This document shows, piece after piece, positions 1-5,018 of a DNA stretch of 5,018 nucleotides. The stretch covers positions 879-5,896 of the forward strand of contig NZ_LATL02000275.1 in the NCBI RefSeq assembly GCF_000972705.2, given 5' to 3'. Positions within the stretch are counted from its first letter, which is position 1, and every line of letters begins with the position of its first letter. A model generated the notes under the pieces. That model was not told the DNA's origin and ran no database searches. It worked only from the letters and a program-made list of their open reading frames with translations. Both the position numbers and the translations under genes were made by a program. Source of the stretch: Limnoraphis robusta CS-951. Its GTDB lineage: Bacteria > Cyanobacteriota > Cyanobacteriia > Cyanobacteriales > Microcoleaceae.

Positions 1-251
1 TCATAATATTCACTATTGACATCAAACTGAGTCGGATCAATAATCTCGCTTTCTATCACCTGTACTAATCCTGTAATTCCAGGATGTTTTGTGTTAGAAT
101 GATAAAAAAAAGCTAAATCTCCCCGAGCCATTTTCAGTAAAAAATTCCGAGCTTGATAATTGCGAATACCATCCCAAATACAGGTTTTTTCCTGCTGCAT
201 CTGTTCAATGCTATAAACATTGGGTTCAGATTTAATTAACCAATAATTCAT
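1..251 (-). CDS. EVE-domain protein, N-terminal part (cut by window edge)
   Basis: I translated the minus strand from the ATG at 251-249. It gives 83 codons with no stop before the left edge, so the C-terminal part is missing; the family is usually about 140-155 residues. The protein opens MNYWLIKSEP, followed by WDGIRNYQARNFL at about residues 28-40, FFYHSN at about 50-55 and HPGITGLVQV at about 58-67. This order of motifs is characteristic of the EVE family (PUA-like fold, related to human THYN1). Family members are thought to bind modified nucleic-acid bases through an aromatic pocket, so a cytosolic reader of modified DNA or RNA is likely; the substrate cannot be told from sequence. The start is supported because the first residues already match the family N-terminus. 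No strong Shine-Dalgarno sequence is visible. The gene lies 223 bases downstream of the transporter gene on the same strand and probably has its own promoter. Confidence 0.9.
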   Translation of the reverse strand, partial: MNYWLIKSEPNVYSIEQMQQEKTCIWDGIRNYQARNFLLKMARGDLAFFYHSNTKHPGITGLVQVIESEIIDPTQFDVNSEYY

Positions 252-432
252 AATTCAATGGGTTGTAATCTGAAAAAGAATTCGGGTGTTTGACTTACAG
301 TTATCAATTTCATTGAGAAGAATCAGTTAGAGGTTTTCTTCAATCTTGAAACTCGATTAAATAAAATTTACGGTTTCATAGGTTGAACTTATAATAGTAG
401 CCGAATCGAAATTTTAACCTCGAATTCTAATC

Positions 433-462
433 ATCGTAAAATATCTCTATCCCAATTGTCAA
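433..462 (-). promoter_or_regulatory. Candidate sigma70-type promoter for the EVE gene
   Basis: Read on the minus strand, a perfect TTGACA (457-462) is followed after 18 bases by TACGAT (433-438), which matches four of six positions of TATAAT. It begins 13 bases past the transporter stop codon and points at the EVE gene, which would give a leader of about 175 bases. A second possible -10, TATTAT at 391-396, has only a weak -35. The rest of 252-474 is AT-rich with no ORF of note and no clear terminator hairpin. This is motif matching only. Confidence 0.35.
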
Positions 463-474
463 TTTGAAATAATT

Positions 475-2865
475 TTAGTTGGACAAAATATCTTTCCGCT
501 TTTGGACAAACCAAGTCAAGCCCAGATAAACCACCAGATGTAAAATTAACATCCCCCAGTTTAAGCCCAAATTTTGCCAGGTGGGGTCATAAACCAGTGA
601 AGGTTCAACGGGTTGAGGTACCGTTGTCCCATCCGGTAACGCTACAGGTTGAGGAATTAACGCATTGACATTCACCAAGGAAGCATAAGCCCCAATAGAC
701 CAACGACTTAACATTAACCAAGACACAATTCGCCCTAAGCCTTCCATCTTAAATAAAACCCCAGAAAAGATAATTTGTGGGAGTAAAATCAACGGTAAAG
801 CACTATTGGCTTGAGAACTATTTTTCACCATTGCTGATACCATTAACCCCAAACTCATACAACTTATTAGGGTTAAAAAACTCGTGATGCTGACTCCCAA
901 CTGCCAGGATATTAACTCAGAAGCGGGATGTTGGAAGCAAACTAAAATCACAATACTCATTAAAAACGTTTGCAAAATTGCCAAACCCGACAACACAATA
1001 AATTTAGAACCCAGATAGGAAACTAAACCCAAATTCACCAACCGTTCTCGTAGATAAATCGCCGTTTCTTTAACAACTTCTTGCAGAGAACTCGATAACC
1101 CCACCCACAAAGCGGCTGATGTAAATACAAACAAAACCTGTCGGGCTAAAGAGGCAATTTTTAGACTCGGTTCGCTGACAAATGGATCTTGATCTCGGAT
1201 GGCTAATCGGATTAAAATAATCCCCACAGGTGCCGTTAACAAGTTCAGCAATAAATTGACCGGATCACGTTTAGTCAGTTGAAAATAACGTTGAGTTAAA
1301 ATCGTTAACTGTTCAGCAATAGAAGCCTGTTTAGGGGGTTGAGGAGCAATTTTTGTCGGGGGCGGTTCACCAATACTAAGATGATTTGCAACATATTGTT
1401 TATACTCATTTGAACGCTGAAATTGAGCCGCCCAACTTTGAGCATTTGTTTCATCTTCGAGTAAATTATAGATATCCGCAAAATCATCACTCTCAATTTG
1501 GAAAAACTCAAAGGCTTGTAGCGGTGGCCCAAAATAACACAAGCGTCCTCCACGTCCTAAAAAGATAATGCGATCGCAAAGTTTAATATTCGCTGTCGCG
1601 TGGGTGACTAAAATAACCGTTCGTCCTTGATTTGCCAGCTTTCGCAACAATAACATCATCTTTTTATCTAAACCGGGGTCAAGTCCTGATGTCGGTTCAT
1701 CTAAGAAGAAAAGCAGAGGATTGGTTAACAGTTCAACCCCAATACTCACCCGTTTTCGTTGACCGCCACTCAGTTGACTAACGAACACCTGACGCCGATC
1801 TAACATTTCAATTTCATAGAGGGTTTTCTGGACAATTTCCTTCACCTCTACATCGGGCGGAAGTCGTAATTTTGCCGCATATTCTAAGACTTCGGTAACG
1901 GTGAGATTTTGATGAATAATATCATCTTGGGGAACATAACCAATTTGAGTTCGATACAGGGAGAAATTTTTGCGTAAACTTTCCCCATTAATATAAACTC
2001 TACCTTTTGTTGTTGGACTAATGCCTAAAAGGGTTCGCATTAGGGTCGATTTTCCCGCCCCACTTCCCCCAACTAACGCCACAAATTGACCCGGTTCAAT
2101 GGCAAAAGAGAGATCATTCAGCAAGACTCTCGCTTTATTTGATCGGTCTTTAACGATGCGTAAAAGTCGCTGGGCATCTAAACGAATTTGAGTCCCGGTA
2201 TCGCATAATTCTAGAGTATCTCCCTGTCGAATGAGGGTAAACGGCCCAATTCTAATCGTATCGCGATCGCCTAATTTTACCGATTGTTTAACCCGTTGAC
2301 TATTGACAAATACCCCATGTTTGCTATAGTCTTTAATCAGATAATCGCCGCGACCGTCTGGTTCAATGGTGGCGTGACGACGAGAGACAACAGGAGAATC
2401 TAAATTCAACGTCGCATCAGGATCTCGACCTAACAAAACGGAACGATTTTCTAAAGAAATGTATTCGCTCGTAAATTGAGATTGTACCGCTAAGGAATTG
2501 GGGTTAAAATAACGGAGTCGAATCAAATTTTGAGGATTTTGACCGATCTTGATTTCAATGCCATTATGCAGCAAATAACCTTCTAGGGGAGTGATGCGAG
2601 TATGGTTAATAAATAATCCATTGGTACTTGCTTCCTGTCCGTCTCCGTCATAGATCCAGTGAGACTCTCCCACCCGACGAAAAACAGCATGACAACCGGA
2701 GATCACTTGCCAGTGAGGGGGAACGACTAGATCGGCGTATTGCGTATCACGTCCGAGGAGATGGCGATCTTGAGTCAGTTCAAAATGGATAATTTCCCCT
2801 TGATTATTTAACTCTAAATAGGGGGAGGTATTCAAGGCAGTTTGCTTCCCGCTTCGGCCAGTCAT
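475..2865 (-). CDS. FHA-FHA-ABC half-transporter (ABCG-like, ATPase fused to permease)
   Basis: This 796-residue inner-membrane protein joins two FHA domains, an ABC ATPase and an ABC-2 type permease. FHA1 (about residues 25-105) has the phosphothreonine-binding set: G38-R39, S56 and H59, and T81-N82-G83. FHA2 (about 135-210) has G146-R147 and S161-R-R-H164, but H183 stands where the conserved Asn normally sits. The ATPase (about 230-450) is intact: Walker A GGSGAGKST 266-274, Q-loop Q313, signature LSGGQ 365-369, Walker B LLFFLDE 384-390, D-loop near 393-396 and switch H422. A proline-rich linker (about 500-515) leads to about six hydrophobic segments (near 535-557, 575-598, 618-645, 652-680, 688-706, 770-788), with a loop near 735-768 between the last two. 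The order matches ABCG half-transporters and Mycobacterium tuberculosis Rv1747, which is regulated by a Ser/Thr kinase. It should work as a homodimer or with another half-transporter. The substrate is unknown. The ATG start allows a complete first FHA; the ribosome site is weak. Confidence 0.93.
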   Translation of the reverse strand: MTGRSGKQTALNTSPYLELNNQGEIIHFELTQDRHLLGRDTQYADLVVPPHWQVISGCHAVFRRVGESHWIYDGDGQEASTNGLFINHTRITPLEGYLLHNGIEIKIGQNPQNLIRLRYFNPNSLAVQSQFTSEYISLENRSVLLGRDPDATLNLDSPVVSRRHATIEPDGRGDYLIKDYSKHGVFVNSQRVKQSVKLGDRDTIRIGPFTLIRQGDTLELCDTGTQIRLDAQRLLRIVKDRSNKARVLLNDLSFAIEPGQFVALVGGSGAGKSTLMRTLLGISPTTKGRVYINGESLRKNFSLYRTQIGYVPQDDIIHQNLTVTEVLEYAAKLRLPPDVEVKEIVQKTLYEIEMLDRRQVFVSQLSGGQRKRVSIGVELLTNPLLFFLDEPTSGLDPGLDKKMMLLLRKLANQGRTVILVTHATANIKLCDRIIFLGRGGRLCYFGPPLQAFEFFQIESDDFADIYNLLEDETNAQSWAAQFQRSNEYKQYVANHLSIGEPPPTKIAPQPPKQASIAEQLTILTQRYFQLTKRDPVNLLLNLLTAPVGIILIRLAIRDQDPFVSEPSLKIASLARQVLFVFTSAALWVGLSSSLQEVVKETAIYLRERLVNLGLVSYLGSKFIVLSGLAILQTFLMSIVILVCFQHPASELISWQLGVSITSFLTLISCMSLGLMVSAMVKNSSQANSALPLILLPQIIFSGVLFKMEGLGRIVSWLMLSRWSIGAYASLVNVNALIPQPVALPDGTTVPQPVEPSLVYDPTWQNLGLNWGMLILHLVVYLGLTWFVQKRKDILSN
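1570..1577. repeat. HIP1 octamer GCGATCGC
   Basis: Palindromic octamer inside the ATPase-encoding part of the transporter gene. HIP1 is heavily over-represented in many cyanobacterial genomes and is the main taxonomic clue here. Confidence 0.9.
2263..2270. repeat. HIP1 octamer GCGATCGC
   Basis: Second copy, inside the part of the transporter gene that encodes FHA2. Confidence 0.9.
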
Positions 2866-2895
2866 CGCTGTATTTTCACACTGAGTTAAGGATTT

Positions 2896-2924
2896 AGCAT
2901 AGCAGACGAACCTACTGCTTTCTA
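2896..2924 (-). promoter_or_regulatory. Candidate promoter for the FHA-ABC transporter gene
   Basis: On the minus strand, TATGCT at 2896-2901 is preceded by TGC, an extended -10 arrangement. The -35 position 17 bases upstream reads TAGAAA (2919-2924), which is poor. The predicted start would lie near 2888, about 23 bases before the ATG at 2865. This is a motif call without experimental support. Confidence 0.3.
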
Positions 2925-2963
2925 ATGAATTGTTATGAAATTTTTGACTTTAACTTAGGGTTG

Positions 2964-3005
2964 AACCTCTGTTGATACAGGTTAGGGGCGACACCTGCCA
3001 CCCCT
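2964..3005. repeat. Overlapping inverted repeats between transporter and 3054-3389 gene
   Basis: Three short inverted repeats share this stretch: AACCT (2964-2968) with AGGTT (2979-2983); CAGGT (2978-2982) with ACCTG (2993-2997); and AGGGG (2984-2988) with CCCCT (3001-3005). The second pair overlaps both of the others, so the folds would be mutually exclusive. The GC-rich core stands out against AT-rich surroundings. It lies 3' of the acidic-protein gene and 5' of the transporter gene, so it could act as a terminator, or as a leader element if transcription starts further upstream. There is no T-tract for a classical intrinsic terminator. It may instead be a decayed copy of a short interspersed repeat, which cyanobacterial genomes often carry. 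Confidence 0.4.
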
Positions 3006-3053
3006 TAGTAATTCTATCATCACGATCCTCAATGAACAGAACAACCACTCTCT

Positions 3054-3389
3054 TTAAGCGGCTAGGGTTGAATCTCGTCTGATATCTTCAACTTGATCAA
3101 TTAAAGCTTTAACAGTCGCTAAATCGGCGTGAGCATATCGCTTATCGGTGAGATAGTCGTAGGCTTCCCATTCTTCGGTGACTTCGCCATCATACCAGAT
3201 AAACCAATCTCTGTAGAGTTCGCCTTCATCGATATCAGGAGACAAAGACAGCCAATCATCTCCGGTATAAGTCTCAACGGTTTCTGCGACTAAATGTAAC
3301 CAAGCGGTTTTGAGACATTCTTCTAAATTATTCTCGAAGGTAGAGCGATCTTGAATTAAAGTTTGGGTAAGATTGAAATTATATTCCAT
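3054..3389 (-). CDS. Conserved-looking acidic hypothetical protein, 111 aa
   Basis: I do not recognise the family. From the ATG at 3389 the product is 111 residues, very acidic (about 26 Asp/Glu against 8 Lys/Arg) and rich in tryptophan (W30, W46, W62, W65, W74). It has no signal peptide or membrane segment, so it is probably a cytosolic soluble protein. The middle (about 43-80) is dense in acidic and aromatic residues, and the C-terminal third (about 88-105) looks helical. The reading frame stays open upstream to an ATG at 3512, which would add 41 residues. I prefer 3389 because the added stretch runs through a hairpin-forming repeat (3449-3478), has a different composition (basic, four Cys) and would consume the intergenic region. 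A weak AGAAAG precedes the chosen ATG by a few bases. The gene precedes the transporter on the same strand, but 188 bases and inverted repeats separate them, so an operon is uncertain. Confidence 0.7.
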   Translation of the reverse strand: MEYNFNLTQTLIQDRSTFENNLEECLKTAWLHLVAETVETYTGDDWLSLSPDIDEGELYRDWFIWYDGEVTEEWEAYDYLTDKRYAHADLATVKALIDQVEDIRRDSTLAA

Positions 3390-3448
3390 GAACTTTCTGT
3401 GACTCAATGACCTTACTCTACAAAATGCTATGGGGTGAGTGGGTTTAC

Positions 3449-3478
3449 AGATGTGACACTCCGCAAAGCGTGACATCT
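3449..3478. repeat. Imperfect hairpin / probable interspersed repeat copy
   Basis: AGATGT (3449-3454) pairs with ACATCT (3473-3478). Inside it, CA (3457-3458) pairs with TG (3471-3472) and CGC (3462-3464) pairs with GCG (3468-3470) around an AAA loop. Unpaired bases (GA, CTC) lie only on the left arm, giving about 11 base pairs in all. GTGACA also occurs as a direct repeat (3453-3458 and 3470-3475). It sits 60 bases upstream of the preferred start of the acidic-protein gene. It could be a mobile-type short repeat or a regulatory element; other copies in the genome would be needed to decide. Confidence 0.45.
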
Positions 3479-3603
3479 TATTGCCAGGGATAATCTTCTC
3501 TAACGCCAGCAAAGAGGCTAATCACTCGAAGTCCGGGTAGACAGTTGACACAGTGGCACAGGAAAACTTTTTTTGATGGGATTTTAATTTAGTCCTGAGC
3601 GAA

Positions 3604-3632
3604 CAGTTTTCTCTGATCGTTGATTATATACT
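3604..3632 (+). promoter_or_regulatory. Candidate promoter for the small secreted-protein gene
   Basis: TATACT at 3627-3632 is a good -10 hexamer (five of six), but the -35 position 17 bases upstream reads CAGTTT, a weak match. The predicted start near 3639 would leave a leader of about 50 bases before the ATG at 3690. An activator would be expected if this promoter is real. Confidence 0.35.
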
Positions 3633-3689
3633 AGGAAGTCAACATTGTAAGCTACAAAATCAAGCTGATTTCAGTTTTGAGAACGGATA

Positions 3690-3980
3690 ATGAAAACTAT
3701 CTTATCGCTGATTGTGATTTCTCTGCTGGGTTCATTCCTGCTCCCCAAACCAGCACAAGCCGATTCTGCTTATGATATCGTCTGCGAGTACAAATACCAA
3801 ATTGGAGAGGGGTCTTGGATTAATGATACCAGCCAGGGGACTACAAGTGCGATCGCGAAAGCGAGACGGAGGAATTATCTAAAACGTCAGGAAGAAAAAG
3901 CCAAAGAAGCCGGATTGAGTTTTCAGGTGATTTATATGTTTTGTCGTGATCCTTGGGGAAATAGCAGCGATAGTGATTAA
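3690..3980 (+). CDS. Small secreted protein with two cysteines, 96 aa, function unknown
   Basis: The product starts MKT, followed by a hydrophobic core (residues 4-18) and PKPAQA, so it has a classical Sec signal peptide with likely cleavage after A24. The mature chain is about 72 residues. It contains exactly two cysteines, C32 and C85, placed near its two ends and able to form a single disulfide in an oxidising compartment such as the periplasm. Between them lies a strongly basic, helix-prone stretch (about 54-74, with RRR near 59-61). The end is short and polar (NSSDSD). There is no lipobox. I do not recognise a family, and no enzyme motif is visible. The start is supported by the signal peptide; a weak ACGGA lies five bases or so upstream. 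A HIP1 octamer falls inside the gene. It converges on the cyclase gene with overlapping stop codons. Confidence 0.75.
   Translation: MKTILSLIVISLLGSFLLPKPAQADSAYDIVCEYKYQIGEGSWINDTSQGTTSAIAKARRRNYLKRQEEKAKEAGLSFQVIYMFCRDPWGNSSDSD
3849..3856. repeat. HIP1 octamer GCGATCGC
   Basis: Third copy, inside the small secreted-protein gene. Its presence suggests the gene has resided long in a HIP1-rich genome rather than arriving recently. Confidence 0.9.
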
Positions 3981-5018
3981 TCCGAGTTTAAATTTGAAGA
4001 TTGATCCATCAGAAAATAGGTGATCATTTCTCCTTTTCCTTTGATGGGAATTGAACCCCTGAGTTTGAACACAAATTCATCTTTTAAGCGATCATAAACT
4101 TCCTGTGTCACTTGAATTTTACCCGAAACCCCATTCGTTTCCATGCGAGAAGCCACATTAACCGTATTTCCCCATAAATCATAGCTAAACTTGCTCAACC
4201 CAATCACCCCTGCCACAACAGGCCCAGCATGAATGCCAATTCTCAGGAGAAAATTATTTCCAGTTTGCTGATTAAATTGAGCGAGATTTGCTTGCATATC
4301 CAGAGCCATTTTCGCGATCGCTTGTAGATGATTCCGATGATAAAGCGGTAAACCTCCGACCACCATATAAGCATCTCCAATGGTTTTAATTTTTTCTAAA
4401 CCATAGTGTTGAGAAAGTCGATCAAAATGACTAAAAATACTATTTAGAACTTTGATCAGTTGAGCGGGAGTCGCCTGGGAGGAAAAATCGGTAAAACCCA
4501 CTAAATCGGCAAATAAAACACTGACATCTTCAAAGTAATCGGCGATAATTCCTTGTTTTTTTTGTAAACGTTCAGCAATCGGTTGGGGGAGAATATTTAA
4601 GAGTAGTTTTTCCGTTTGTTCTTTTTGAGATTTTAATTCTTGTTGGGCTTGTTTCCGTTGAATTAAAGATCCGAGTTGAGTGGCTACGGCTTTCACCAGT
4701 TCCAGGGTTCGTTCTTGAGGTTTGCTTTTAGTTTGAGTGAAAAAAACTAACACCGCTAGCATCTGTTCTTCCACTAAAATCGGCACCCCAAAACCCGATT
4801 GTAAACCAATTTTTGGCAAGACTTCTGAATACAAATGAACTTCAGGTTTCCCCGTCGCCCAAACTCGCCCTGGTAAACCTTCATCCCGTGCAAAGGTTAA
4901 ATCTGAGCGCAATACTCTAAATTGAGTCGATTGGTTCTCATTAATATGCCAAGTTTGATTACATTCTAATAAAGTTTGTTCAGGATTGGGTATCCAAACC
5001 TCGCCGTATTCCCAATCA
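3977..5018 (-). CDS. GAF-domain class III adenylate cyclase, C-terminal part (cut by window edge)
   Basis: This soluble signalling enzyme should convert ATP to cAMP. The frame is open from the right edge to the stop at 3977-3979, giving 346 visible residues. The TTG at 4912 is an internal leucine codon, not a start, because family-like sequence (WEYGEVWIP, TWHIN) continues upstream. Visible residues 1 to about 115 form a GAF domain (GLPGRVWATGKPE near 47-59, FGVPI near 76-80). A coiled-coil linker (about 120-140) ends in the NILP motif (141-144) common before cyclase domains. The catalytic domain covers about 160-340. It keeps both metal-binding aspartates (D171 in FADLVGF, D215 in KTIGDAY), the adenine-selecting pair K211 and D280 (YDLWG), and transition-state N287 and R291. 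Guanylate cyclases would have Glu and Cys/Ser at the selector sites. It should act as a homodimer controlled by the GAF domain and whatever lies N-terminal, which is outside the window. The GAF ligand is unknown. Confidence 0.93.
   Translation of the reverse strand, partial: DWEYGEVWIPNPEQTLLECNQTWHINENQSTQFRVLRSDLTFARDEGLPGRVWATGKPEVHLYSEVLPKIGLQSGFGVPILVEEQMLAVLVFFTQTKSKPQERTLELVKAVATQLGSLIQRKQAQQELKSQKEQTEKLLLNILPQPIAERLQKKQGIIADYFEDVSVLFADLVGFTDFSSQATPAQLIKVLNSIFSHFDRLSQHYGLEKIKTIGDAYMVVGGLPLYHRNHLQAIAKMALDMQANLAQFNQQTGNNFLLRIGIHAGPVVAGVIGLSKFSYDLWGNTVNVASRMETNGVSGKIQVTQEVYDRLKDEFVFKLRGSIPIKGKGEMITYFLMDQSSNLNSD
4314..4321. repeat. HIP1 octamer GCGATCGC
   Basis: Fourth copy, inside the catalytic domain of the cyclase gene. 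Confidence 0.9.

Larger units (their letters stand above)
3390..3689. other. Divergent intergenic region, 300 bases
   Basis: This gap separates the acidic-protein gene (minus) from the secreted-protein gene (plus). It holds the hairpin at 3449-3478 and a candidate plus-strand promoter at 3604-3632. A plus-strand TTGACA at 3545-3550 has no acceptable -10 at normal spacing. No convincing minus-strand promoter was found. Apart from the upstream extension of the minus-strand frame to 3512, I see no protein-coding potential and no RNA gene. Confidence 0.6.

Noticed and set aside
440..474. Terminator for the transporter gene
   Set aside because: Only CAATTG-type short palindromes are present, with no GC-rich stem followed by a T-tract.
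1305..1568. Two short frames, one per strand, inside the transporter gene
   Set aside because: They overlap the linker and ATPase coding region, which has strong family motifs, and have low-complexity or unmotivated translations.
3398..3412. Possible cAMP-receptor (CRP-type) site with a TGTGA half
   Set aside because: The second half-site (GACCT) does not match TCACA, and it sits too close to the start codon of the acidic-protein gene.
3449..3478. Hairpin read as a CRP-type operator because of its TGTGA/GTGACA words
   Set aside because: The second word is a direct rather than inverted repeat and the spacing is wrong for TGTGA-N6-TCACA.
3545..3550. Plus-strand TTGACA as a -35 box
   Set aside because: No acceptable -10 hexamer occurs at 15-19 bases downstream; only a T-run is present.
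4910..4912. TTG as start codon of the cyclase
   Set aside because: The frame continues upstream to the window edge with GAF-like sequence, so this is an internal leucine.
1..5018. CRISPR array, tRNA, transposase or phage genes
   Set aside because: I saw no regularly spaced repeats, cloverleaf-like sequence or recombinase motifs; the coding content is explained by the five genes listed.

Overview
The window looks like chromosomal DNA from a filamentous cyanobacterium, perhaps Oscillatoriales and Planktothrix-like; the genus is only a guess. The evidence is four copies of the HIP1 octamer GCGATCGC within 5 kb of AT-leaning sequence, together with gene types typical of cyanobacteria: a GAF-linked class III nucleotide cyclase, an FHA-FHA-ABC transporter, and short orphan proteins.

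Layout. Bases 1-251 (minus) hold the first 83 codons of an EVE-domain protein that runs off the left edge. Bases 252-474 are an AT-rich gap with a candidate promoter for that gene. Bases 475-2865 (minus) encode a 796-residue ABCG-type half-transporter with two N-terminal FHA domains. Bases 2866-3053 carry its candidate promoter and overlapping inverted repeats. Bases 3054-3389 (minus) encode an acidic 111-residue protein of unknown function. Bases 3390-3689 are a divergent intergenic region with an imperfect hairpin and a candidate promoter for the next gene. Bases 3690-3980 (plus) encode a 96-residue secreted protein with two cysteines. Bases 3977-5018 (minus) hold the C-terminal part of a GAF-adenylate cyclase that runs off the right edge. 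The last two genes converge and share a TTAA that supplies both stop codons.

Function. No metabolic operon is visible. Two genes are signalling-related: the transporter has phosphothreonine-binding modules, which implies control by a Ser/Thr kinase, and the cyclase makes a second messenger (cAMP, judging by its specificity residues). Nothing in the sequence ties these two together. I see no rRNA, tRNA, CRISPR, transposase, phage gene or plasmid origin. The least explained items are the two orphan small proteins and the two palindromic intergenic elements. I do not see a convincing new multi-gene system.
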